A stretch of DNA of 7,198 nt, taken from the NCBI GenBank assembly GCA_024278415.1, contig JAJRTI010000275.1, positions 1-7,198 on the forward strand, written 5' to 3'. This stretch comes from Planctomycetota bacterium. GTDB lineage: Bacteria; Planctomycetota; Brocadiia; JAJRTI01. The notes beneath the pieces are model-generated. The model was not told where the DNA came from and did no database searches. It saw only the letters and a list, made by a program, of their open reading frames with translations. Made by a program: the position numbers and the translations under genes. Numbering within the stretch: position 1 is the first letter of the stretch; every line of letters begins with the position of its first letter. This document shows positions 1-5,631 of this stretch, piece by piece.

Positions 1-140
1 GCATTATACCCCCCCGGCATGCGCTCGCCCAGCGCGGGCCTTCGCCATGCCATTTGCGTTGTGAGCCTCCATCGTGCCGGGTAGCCGCTTTTGGGACAGC
101 GAGACTTTCGGGCGTTTGCCCCGAGGGGCAACGGATATCA

Positions 141-172
141 GCCCAGGGTTGCGAACATTCGCTACCCTGGGC
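141..172. repeat. Hairpin module B, left arm
   Basis: A 9-bp outer stem (GCCCAGGGT at 141-149 with ACCCTGGGC at 164-172), one T-T mismatch, then an inner 4-bp stem GCGA/TCGC closing an ACAT loop. This is the strongest single hairpin in the window. It has no downstream T-run, so it does not look like an intrinsic terminator. Confidence 0.75.
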
Positions 173-321
173 ATAGAGGATGCGCGAGTCTAACGTTCCC
201 TGAAAGGCAACCGGAAACGCCCCATGCTCATCCACGTCCCGGATGGACCAATCTGCTGATGAACCACCCGTGCATTCCGCATCCCTTTCAGGGATGTCGT
301 CTGCGGAACGCGCATGGCCCT

Positions 322-346
322 CCCAAGGTAGCTTCGCAACCTTGGG
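322..346. repeat. Hairpin module B', right arm
   Basis: An 8-bp outer stem CCCAAGGT (322-329) with ACCTTGGG (339-346), one A-A mismatch, and a GC/GC inner pair closing a TTC loop. In the opposite orientation it matches the left module at 141-172, including the adjoining GATATC spacer. Confidence 0.72.
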
Positions 347-558
347 CTGATATCCGCATCCCCGTTGGGGATGGCCGCATCGAGGCGCCCCCGGGCTTGG
401 GGTCGAATCAGACTCACTGCCTCCAATCCATGTCGTATTCCCAATGCTTTCGACCAAGCGCGGGGTAAAGATCTTCTGGCGCGGCCCCCCTCGCCACATG
501 CCATGGGCCTTTGTGATCAACGCGAGTGCCTATCCATTGGCGGCCTGGCATGCCCGCG

Positions 559-587
559 TTGACATCGCGCGACCCCTTTGGTATCGT
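559..587 (+). promoter_or_regulatory. Candidate sigma-70 promoter for the moxR transcript
   Basis: A perfect -35 hexamer TTGACA lies at 559-564, followed by a 17-base spacer and TATCGT at 582-587, which matches the -10 consensus at four of six positions including the conserved A2 and T6. Transcription would start near 594, leaving a leader of about 100 bases before the moxR ATG. This is pattern matching only, and promoter consensus in this lineage is unknown. Confidence 0.45.
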
Positions 588-684
588 GGCCGGCCCGCTT
601 CGTCTGCCAGCAGCCTCCGTACGACCAGGGCCTGTGCGCCTATCCGGTTTCCTCGTGCACGATGGGGCTGCTTCCCTCTTCCGC

Positions 685-689
685 AGGAG
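685..689 (+). promoter_or_regulatory. Ribosome binding site deciding the moxR start
   Basis: AGGAG sits six bases before the ATG at 696. The open frame continues 84 codons upstream to 444, but that extension has no MoxR-like sequence and crosses the promoter candidate, so this site fixes the start at 696. Confidence 0.8.
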
Positions 690-695
690 TCCATC

Positions 696-1727
696 ATGGC
701 CGACGCGGCCCCCGAACCGTCCAACGAAGACATCGATCTGATCATGAAGCTGCGCGATGCGCGGGAGCGCTTGGCCGGCGAGGTCGCCAAACGCATTGTG
801 GGCCAGGGCGAGATTGTGGACCAGTTGCTCGTAGCGCTCTTCTGCGGCGGCCACTCGCTCATGGTCGGCGTGCCCGGGCTCGCCAAGACCCTCATGGTGC
901 GTACCATCGCGTCCATCCTCGACCTCAAGTTCAGCCGGATCCAGTTCACGCCCGACCTCATGCCGTCGGACATCACGGGCTCGGAGATCATCGAGGAAGA
1001 CGCGGCCGGCCACCGGCAGTTCAAATTCATACACGGCCCGGTGTTTGCCAATATCCTGCTGGCCGACGAGATCAACCGTACGCCGCCCAAGACGCAGGCC
1101 GCGTTGCTGGAGGCCATGGAGGAGCACAACGTCACCGTGGCTGGGCAGACCTATGCGCTTGACGAGCCGTTCTTCGTGCTCGCCACGCAGAACCCCATCG
1201 AACAAGAGGGCACGTACCCACTGCCCGAGGCGCAGGTCGACCGGTTCATGTTCAACATCTACATCGACTACCCGCCGCTGAGCGACGAGATCGAGATCGT
1301 CGAAATGACGACCGCGGTGCAGGACGTGCATACGGACCATGTGCTGACCGCGGAGGAGGTGCTCGCGCTGCGCGACGTGGTGCGCAAGATTCCTGCGTCG
1401 CGGGAGGTGGTCACGTACGCGGTGGGCCTATCGTCGTGCACGAGGCCGACGGGGCTGGGCAAGGACATCGAGTGGGTGGACCGCTACGTGCGCTGGGGCG
1501 CGGGCATCCGGGCCTCGCAGTACCTCATCCTCGGCGCCAAGGCGCGGGCTGTGCTGCGGGGCAACTACTGTGTCGGGTATGAGGACGTGAAGGCGGTGGC
1601 GCCGGCCGTGCTGCGGCACCGCATCATCACCAATTTCCACGCCGAGTCGGAAGGGATCAAGCCGATCGACCTGGTGAACCGCCTGCTCGAAGAGCGGGGC
1701 GAGCCCTTCGACGTGGCCCTGTCCTGA
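696..1727 (+). CDS. moxR: MoxR-family AAA+ ATPase
   Basis: A 343-residue cytoplasmic AAA+ ATPase of the MoxR group, the usual length for the family. Visible motifs are Walker A GVPGLAKT (residues 58-65), Walker B LLADEIN (121-127), sensor 1 ATQNP (163-167), the arginine-finger region EAQVDRF (178-184) and a sensor-2-like GAGIRAS (268-274) in the C-terminal lid. All ATPase residues are present, so it should be active. MoxR proteins are thought to act as chaperones or remodellers that help mature or activate partners with von Willebrand A domains. The partner here is probably the DUF58 protein two genes downstream. The next gene starts seven bases after its stop, so the two are almost certainly co-transcribed. 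The family assignment is secure; the exact substrate is inferred. Confidence 0.95.
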   Translation: MADAAPEPSNEDIDLIMKLRDARERLAGEVAKRIVGQGEIVDQLLVALFCGGHSLMVGVPGLAKTLMVRTIASILDLKFSRIQFTPDLMPSDITGSEIIEEDAAGHRQFKFIHGPVFANILLADEINRTPPKTQAALLEAMEEHNVTVAGQTYALDEPFFVLATQNPIEQEGTYPLPEAQVDRFMFNIYIDYPPLSDEIEIVEMTTAVQDVHTDHVLTAEEVLALRDVVRKIPASREVVTYAVGLSSCTRPTGLGKDIEWVDRYVRWGAGIRASQYLILGAKARAVLRGNYCVGYEDVKAVAPAVLRHRIITNFHAESEGIKPIDLVNRLLEERGEPFDVALS

Positions 1728-1734
1728 GGCGCAT

Positions 1735-3087
1735 GTGAGAGGCTACCCCAAGCAACTGTGGATGGTTTTGTCTGAACCGGGCGAGGCCATGTACCGGTTG
1801 GGCCAAGAGAAGCCAGTGGGCGCGGCGGTGGCGACCGCGTTCGCGCCGGGGCTGCTGTTCATGGGCATCGCGTTCGCCATGGCCGGCAAGAACCTGCCGG
1901 CAAAGGTTGTCGCTTACGGGCTGCTGGGCGACGTCGCCTCCACACTGGTCTATCTCGTTTTTGGCGCCGCGATCTGCCATCTTGTCGCGCGCTACGTGGC
2001 CGGCGGCCAGGGCGAGTGGCGGCAGATGCTCGTGGTCTATGGGTTCTCGTTTGCCGTGCGTTTCCTGGACTCGATCGTGTTCGCCATGCCCAACGCTGGG
2101 ATCATGCCGCGCATGATCTTCATGATCTGGCAAGGCGTCATCATTGTCATCGGCATCAAGGAGGTGTACGGTTTCGCCTGGGGCCGCGGGGTCGGCAGCG
2201 CGCTTGCTGGGTTTGCCACGGTGGGCTCGCTCATGCAGGTCGCACCGCTGTACGTGATTCCGCTTTTCCACGTGCCCGACCTCGGGTCGAATGGCAAGCC
2301 CATCACGCAAGCGCTCGCCACGCCCAACTTGCTCACCAACCCCGGCTTTGAGGATTTGGAACTCGGCACCATCGAGCAACCCAAACCTGAAGCCAAGGCG
2401 GATGCCAAGGCGGATGCCAAGGCGGATGCCAAGGGCAAGGCCGCGGAGCCGGCCAAGGCCCCGCCGCCTGCGAGCCCATTCGCTCGCCGCACCGGGCCCC
2501 GGCCCATTCGCAAGGGCTGGCACCCGCAACGCTTCATCTCGCTCCCGGGAGTTGAGTTCGGCCGGGACACGACCGTGGCTCACAGCGGCAAGGCGTCCGC
2601 GTTCGTCGCCAAGAAGGGCCTGGCGCTCGGCCAGCCACACGTGGTCGCTCAGGTCGTCGAGCGGTTGCCTTCGCGTGGCGCGATCCAAGCCTCCGCGTGG
2701 GTCAAGACCGACGACGTGACCATGGCCATGTTCATGCTGGGACTGCTCAAGAAAGATGGCCGCATGGAGCAGTATTACCCCAAGACTCTCAGCGGCACGC
2801 ACGGCTGGCAGCAGCAAGGCGTCGCCGCCACGCTCACCGCGGACGTGGCCGCCGCGGTCGTTGGCTTCGGCATGTGGGGCAAGGGCACCGTCTGGGTCGA
2901 CGACGTCGCGCTGCGCACGGAGTTCGAGCCGCCCGCAGCCACCACGACGGCCGGTCCCGCCACGACGGCAACGGCAGGGCCCGCCGCTTCCACCACCACC
3001 GCGGCGCCGGCCGCCACCCAGACCGCAGCGCCCGCGGCCAAGGACGCGGTCGCCCCGCCGTCGTTCGGGTCCAAGCCCGGCAAGTGA
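1735..3087 (+). CDS. Yip1-like membrane protein fused to a carbohydrate-binding-like domain
   Basis: A 450-residue protein in two parts. Residues about 29-179 form roughly five hydrophobic segments (29-50, 58-88, 98-118, 124-146, 153-179). The N-terminal EPGEAMYRL region followed by GAAVATAFAPG is typical of bacterial Yip1-type domains. From about 198 the chain resembles a CBM4/9-type beta-sandwich: NLLTNPGFED, HSGKASAFV, QASAWVKT, W357 and closing VWVDDVAL. A Lys/Ala/Asp/Pro linker (about 213-258) interrupts that domain after its first strand, and an Ala/Thr/Pro tail (about 399-442) ends the protein. With an odd helix number and a cytoplasmic N-terminus, the C-terminal half would face outward. 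The start is GTG: GAGG at 1726-1729, overlapping the moxR stop, lies five bases upstream. An out-of-frame ATG at 1733 meets a stop immediately. Its position between moxR and DUF58 suggests an envelope function; ligand and role are unknown. Confidence 0.8.
   Translation: MRGYPKQLWMVLSEPGEAMYRLGQEKPVGAAVATAFAPGLLFMGIAFAMAGKNLPAKVVAYGLLGDVASTLVYLVFGAAICHLVARYVAGGQGEWRQMLVVYGFSFAVRFLDSIVFAMPNAGIMPRMIFMIWQGVIIVIGIKEVYGFAWGRGVGSALAGFATVGSLMQVAPLYVIPLFHVPDLGSNGKPITQALATPNLLTNPGFEDLELGTIEQPKPEAKADAKADAKADAKGKAAEPAKAPPPASPFARRTGPRPIRKGWHPQRFISLPGVEFGRDTTVAHSGKASAFVAKKGLALGQPHVVAQVVERLPSRGAIQASAWVKTDDVTMAMFMLGLLKKDGRMEQYYPKTLSGTHGWQQQGVAATLTADVAAAVVGFGMWGKGTVWVDDVALRTEFEPPAATTTAGPATTATAGPAASTTTAAPAATQTAAPAAKDAVAPPSFGSKPGK
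2392..2434 (+). repeat. 12-bp coding tandem repeat
   Basis: Three perfect copies of GCCAAGGCGGAT (2392-2427) plus a partial fourth (GCCAAGG to 2434). Each copy encodes Ala-Lys-Ala-Asp, giving the flexible linker of the membrane protein. The identical copies suggest recent slippage, and the 12-bp unit keeps the frame whatever the copy number. Confidence 0.9.
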
Positions 3088-3103
3088 TTGCCCGTTCCCG
3101 GGG

Positions 3104-3172
3104 GTGGACAGAATGGACGGAGGGGGCAGCCGCCCACGTGTGGCCCCGGTCCGCTCTGTCCATTCTGTCCAC
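3104..3172. repeat. 15-bp perfect inverted repeat in the gap before the DUF58 gene
   Basis: GTGGACAGAATGGAC (3104-3118) is mirrored exactly at 3158-3172. Pairing continues inward through GGAG/CTCT with one G-T pair, and a further GGGGC/GCCCC stem (3123-3127 with 3143-3147) lies inside. TGGAC recurs at a 9-base period within each arm. The fold occupies most of the 104-base gap, with its right arm ending 19 bases before the next ATG. No T-run follows, so a terminator is unlikely. It may be a genome-wide palindromic repeat or an RNA-processing hairpin. Confidence 0.85.
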
Positions 3173-3191
3173 ACAGATCGAAAAAGCGAAA

Positions 3192-4085
3192 ATGGAAGAC
3201 CCCCGCGACTACCTGGACCCCAAGGTCCTCGCCAAGATCGACAACCTTGAACCGGTCGCCAAGTTCATCGTCGAGGGGTACATGCTGGGTCTCCATCGCA
3301 GCCCCTACCACGGCTTCAGCGTCGAGTTCTCGTCCTACCGCAAGTACGCGCCCGGCGACGAGTTGAAATTCGTGGACTGGCGCGTCTATGGCCGCACCGA
3401 CAAGTTTTACGTCAAGCAGTTCGAGGAAACCACGAACCTCAACTGCTACCTTGCGCTCGACCTCAGCGGCTCCATGGCCATGGAAGAAGACGGCGTGAGC
3501 AAGCTGCGCTACGCCAACTTCATCGCTGCGGGCTTGGCGTACCTCATGCTCAAGCAAGGCGACGCGGTGGGGCTGGCCATGTGCCATGAGAGGCGCTTCG
3601 ACATGGTGCCCGCGAGCGGCCGGCTGAACCACCTCTACGCCGTGCTGCGCCAACTCGTGGCCGCGGAGCCGGGGGGCCGCACGCAACTCGGCCGGCACAT
3701 GGAGCTGCTCGCACAGAACGTGCGCGGCCGCAGCCTTGTGGTCATCGTGTCGGACCTGCTCGTGCCCGCGGCCGAGTTCGCGGAAGCGATTCGCTTCTTC
3801 CGATACCGCGGCCACGAGGTGATCGTGTTCCACGTGCTCACCCCGGCCGAACGCACGTTTCCCTATGTGAAGCAAACGAACTTCATCGACATGGAAGACG
3901 GCCGCTCGGTGGTGACCGAGCCGGGCATGATCCGCACCGAGTATCTGCGGCTGCTCGAAGAGCACATCGAGGGCTTGCGCGACGTGTGCGTTGAGCAGGA
4001 GTGCGACTTCCTTTCCCTCAGCACGACGGATGACTTGGGGCCGGTGCTGATGACGTATCTTGCGCGGCGGGCCGCGTATGTGTGA
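3192..4085 (+). CDS. DUF58-family protein with von Willebrand A-like fold
   Basis: A 297-residue protein of the short, soluble DUF58 class with no membrane segments. The signature region runs from GLHRSPYHGFSVEFSSYR (33-50) through KYAPGDELKFVDWRVYGRTDK (51-71). It then enters a vWA-like core in which DLSGS (90-94) supplies the metal-ion-dependent adhesion (DxSxS) motif, followed by strands VVIVSDLL (183-190) and EVIVFHVL (209-216). DUF58 proteins are usual partners of MoxR ATPases, and the metal site suggests regulated protein binding. The ATG at 3192 is chosen because family similarity begins within the first residues. The open frame runs 165 codons further upstream, but only as a shadow of the preceding gene. 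No good Shine-Dalgarno sequence precedes it; the upstream bases are an A-rich GATCGAAAAAGCGAAA. It probably belongs to the moxR operon despite the 104-base gap. Confidence 0.92.
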   Translation: MEDPRDYLDPKVLAKIDNLEPVAKFIVEGYMLGLHRSPYHGFSVEFSSYRKYAPGDELKFVDWRVYGRTDKFYVKQFEETTNLNCYLALDLSGSMAMEEDGVSKLRYANFIAAGLAYLMLKQGDAVGLAMCHERRFDMVPASGRLNHLYAVLRQLVAAEPGGRTQLGRHMELLAQNVRGRSLVVIVSDLLVPAAEFAEAIRFFRYRGHEVIVFHVLTPAERTFPYVKQTNFIDMEDGRSVVTEPGMIRTEYLRLLEEHIEGLRDVCVEQECDFLSLSTTDDLGPVLMTYLARRAAYV

Positions 4086-4087
4086 CA

Positions 4088-4120
4088 GATGAGGGATGAG
4101 AGATGAGAGATAAGGGATGG
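4088..4120. repeat. Heptamer array, left side of the four-helix gene
   Basis: Consecutive 7-bp units GATGAGG, GATGAGA, GATGAGA, GATAAGG and a partial GATGG. In another phase the unit reads NAGRGAT. The array begins two bases after the DUF58 stop and includes the ATG at 4117. The same heptamer occurs in opposite orientation at 4573-4628; the longest exact match is AGGGATGAG (4092-4100) against CTCATCCCT (4592-4600). Confidence 0.9.
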
Positions 4121-4581
4121 CAGACGGACGGCGCCCCATGAACACACGGCCACATGAGAAGCTCGATGTTTACCGAATCGCTCACGCGCTGGCGCTGCGT
4201 GTCCATCGCCTCACGTTTAGGCTTCCCAAGTTCGAGCTGTACGAGGAAGGGAGTCAAGCCAGGAGATCGTCCAAGTCCGTGTCCAACCAGATCGTTGAGG
4301 GCCATGCGCTCAGGCGCCACAAGGCCCAGTACGTGCAGTATCTTGCGAGGGCGTACGGATCGGCAGAGGAGACCATCGAACCCCTGAGGTACATCATCGA
4401 GACAGGTTCTGTTCGTGCCGAGGACCAGGATGAGGCGGCCTCTTTCCTTGCAGAATATGGCGTTCTGGCCAGAAAAGTGTACAACTACATGACGTCGGTC
4501 CAGCAGCGACACGACACCTCGTTCTACGTTCGGGAGGAAGAGGAAGGCTGGGGCATTGACACCCAGGACACCGATCTCTGA
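4117..4581 (+). CDS. Four-helix-bundle protein, 23S rRNA intervening-sequence type
   Basis: A 154-residue protein of the S23/IVP family (TIGR02436 type), which is also related to the Avd accessory proteins of diversity-generating retroelements. Four amphipathic helices are visible: about 13-37 (HEKLDVYRIAHAL...), 41-66 (QARRSSKSVSNQIVEGHALR), 68-97 (KAQYVQYLARAYGSAEETIEPL) and 103-130. The SNQIVEG and YLARAYGSAEE stretches match the usual signature (SNIAEG, ..ARGSLAE). An acidic tail follows (139-154). Family members form small oligomers with basic surfaces thought to bind nucleic acid; the cellular role is not established. The start is uncertain: ATG 4117 has GAGAGA six bases upstream, while ATG 4138 fits the family's usual N-terminus but has a poor binding site. 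Base composition is lower in G+C than the neighbours (28 of 60 at 4441-4500 against 45 of 60 at 3661-3720). There is no rRNA sequence around it. Confidence 0.85.
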   Translation: MADGRRPMNTRPHEKLDVYRIAHALALRVHRLTFRLPKFELYEEGSQARRSSKSVSNQIVEGHALRRHKAQYVQYLARAYGSAEETIEPLRYIIETGSVRAEDQDEAASFLAEYGVLARKVYNYMTSVQQRHDTSFYVREEEEGWGIDTQDTDL

Positions 4582-4628
4582 TCCCTGATCCCTCATCCCT
4601 GATCCCTAATCCCTAATCCCTAATCTCC
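4573..4628. repeat. Heptamer array, right side of the four-helix gene
   Basis: Eight consecutive 7-bp units: GATCTCT, GATCCCT twice, CATCCCT, GATCCCT, AATCCCT twice, AATCTCC. On the other strand the unit reads NAGRGAT, the same as the left array, so the two arrays are inverted with respect to each other. The first units contain the last two sense codons and the stop codon of the four-helix gene. The array ends seven bases before the obg ATG. Confidence 0.92.
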
Positions 4629-4635
4629 CCGCCCA

Positions 4636-5631
4636 ATGTTCGTCGACCACGCAACTCTCCACGTTATTGCCGGCCGAGGAGGCGACGGCTGCGTCAGCTT
4701 CCGGCGGGAGAAGTACGTACCCAAGGGCGGGCCGGACGGCGGCGATGGCGGCGATGGCGGGAGCGTGATCCTCAGGGTTGACGAAAAACTGATGACGCTG
4801 CTCGACCTCACGCAGCGGCAGCAGTTCCTCGCCAAGAATGGCAAGCCGGGCCGGGGCAAGAACTGCCGCGGCGCGAGCGGGCCCGATCTGGTGCTGCGCG
4901 TGCCGCCTGGCACGATTGTGAAGGACGCGCACACGGAACTCATCATCCGCGACATGACCACCCCGGGCTTCGAACTGGTCGTGGCCCAAGGGGGCAAGGG
5001 CGGACGCGGCAACAAGCGGTTCGCCACCTCTGAGAACCAAACCCCACGCGAGGCCGAACTGGGCGAGCCCGGCGAGGAGCGCCGGCTGCTGCTCGAACTC
5101 AAGCTCATCGCGGACGTGGGCCTCGTCGGCATGCCCAACGCGGGCAAGTCCACCCTCATCTCGCGCGTCTCCGCCGCGCATCCCAAGATCGCGTCGTACC
5201 CCTTCACCACGCTCCAGCCCCAGCTTGGTATCGTGGACGTAGACGGATATCGGCGCTTCGTCATGGCCGACATCCCGGGCCTGATCGAGGGCGCGCACGC
5301 CGGCCACGGCCTCGGCGGCGAGTTCCTCCGGCACATCGAGCGCACGAAGATCATCGCCCACATGATCGACATGGGCCCGATCTCCGGCCCCTCGCCCATC
5401 GACGCGTACCATGCCATCCGCCGCGAGATGGAACTCTACAGCAAGGAGCTTGCGCAGAAGCCGGCAATCGTCGTGGCGAACAAAATGGACCTCACCGATG
5501 GCGAGACGTGGGTCGAACTGTTCCGCGACGAAACTGGCATCGAGCCCGTGCCCATCTCCGCGGTGACCGGCCAGGGCGTGCCGGCCCTCATCGCTAAGCT
5601 TGTGGAGGTGCTGTTCCATGACGCTGACTGA
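4636..5631 (+). CDS. obg: Obg/CgtA ribosome-assembly GTPase
   Basis: A 331-residue Obg GTPase, which binds GTP, associates with the large ribosomal subunit and is usually essential for 50S maturation and stress signalling. Residues 1-158 form the glycine-rich Obg fold (GRGGDGCVSFRREKYVPKGG, GGDGGDGGSV, GKGGRGNKRF). The G domain follows with G1 GMPNAGKST (165-173), G2 in YPFTTLQP (188-195), G3 DIPG (212-215), G4 NKMD (282-285) and G5 SAV (308-310). The protein stops soon after the G domain, so the C-terminal OCT domain of some homologues is missing, as in many bacterial Obg proteins. The ATG at 4636 is fixed by the conserved MFVDHATLHV start, but no Shine-Dalgarno sequence lies in the C-rich bases before it. 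The common upstream neighbours rplU and rpmA are absent. Its end overlaps pilT by 14 bases. Confidence 0.97.
   Translation: MFVDHATLHVIAGRGGDGCVSFRREKYVPKGGPDGGDGGDGGSVILRVDEKLMTLLDLTQRQQFLAKNGKPGRGKNCRGASGPDLVLRVPPGTIVKDAHTELIIRDMTTPGFELVVAQGGKGGRGNKRFATSENQTPREAELGEPGEERRLLLELKLIADVGLVGMPNAGKSTLISRVSAAHPKIASYPFTTLQPQLGIVDVDGYRRFVMADIPGLIEGAHAGHGLGGEFLRHIERTKIIAHMIDMGPISGPSPIDAYHAIRREMELYSKELAQKPAIVVANKMDLTDGETWVELFRDETGIEPVPISAVTGQGVPALIAKLVEVLFHDAD
5604..5608 (+). promoter_or_regulatory. Ribosome binding site for pilT inside obg
   Basis: GGAGG lies within the obg coding end, nine bases before the ATG at 5618. It supports that ATG over the TTG at 5600, which would add six residues (MWRCCS) unlike any family N-terminus and has no binding site. 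Confidence 0.8.

Larger units (their letters stand above)
116..373. repeat. Large imperfect inverted repeat of hairpin modules
   Basis: Two arms carry the same modules in mirror order. The left arm is A (116-131), B (141-172), C (about 194-217). The right arm is C' (about 271-296), B' (322-346), A' (357-373). A is a G/C clamp hairpin (TTGCCCC/GGGGCAA left, CATCCCC/GGGGATG right). A and B are joined by GGATATCA on the left and its exact complement TGATATCC on the right. B is a long hairpin with arms GCCCAGGGT/ACCCTGGGC on the left and CCCAAGGT/ACCTTGGG on the right. C carries CCCTGAAAGG on the left and CCTTTCAGGG on the right. Stems are kept while their bases differ (CAGGG against CAAGG), which looks like compensatory change. 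The element resembles the REP/BIME-type palindromic repeats that occur in many copies in some genomes. Its family is not identified. Confidence 0.75.
1..695. other. Gene-free upstream region with repeat element and promoter
   Basis: I see no convincing coding sequence here. The open frames present have no recognisable domain, and the longest of them run straight across the hairpin modules of the inverted repeat at 116-373. The region divides into a leader of about 110 bases with nothing recognisable beyond a weak 4-bp stem near 27-39, the hairpin-rich inverted repeat, a stretch at about 374-558 in which I see nothing, and a promoter-like pair at 559-587. The end of an upstream gene could lie just outside the window, but no coding signal shows it. 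Confidence 0.6.

Noticed and set aside
91..504. Open frames of 125 (+) and 104 (-) codons in the upstream region
   Set aside because: Both cross the inverted hairpin modules and their translations follow the repeat sequence. No domain and no good ribosome binding site is seen.
444..695. 84-codon N-terminal extension of the MoxR frame
   Set aside because: It has no similarity to MoxR N-termini and spans the promoter candidate, and a good AGGAG site precedes the ATG at 696.
414..1340. 308-codon open frame opposite moxR
   Set aside because: It is an antisense shadow typical of GC-rich genes, and the + strand frame has all AAA+ motifs.
2697..3191. 165-codon upstream extension of the DUF58 frame
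   Set aside because: It overlaps the membrane protein gene out of frame and has Arg/His-rich shadow composition. DUF58 similarity begins at 3192.
1657..4145. Long - strand frames of 505 and 456 codons
   Set aside because: They lie opposite the membrane protein and DUF58 genes, cross the gap repeats, and have no recognisable domains and biased Arg/His/Gly-rich composition.
4117..4581. True 23S rRNA intervening sequence or diversity-generating retroelement
   Set aside because: No rRNA sequence surrounds the gene and no reverse transcriptase or template repeat is in the window; only the protein family is shared.
4088..4628. CRISPR array
   Set aside because: The units are 7 bp without spacers and flank a gene, so this is a short tandem repeat.
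4738..4762. GGCGGCGAT direct repeat within obg
   Set aside because: It encodes the normal glycine-rich GGDGGDGG stretch of the Obg fold.
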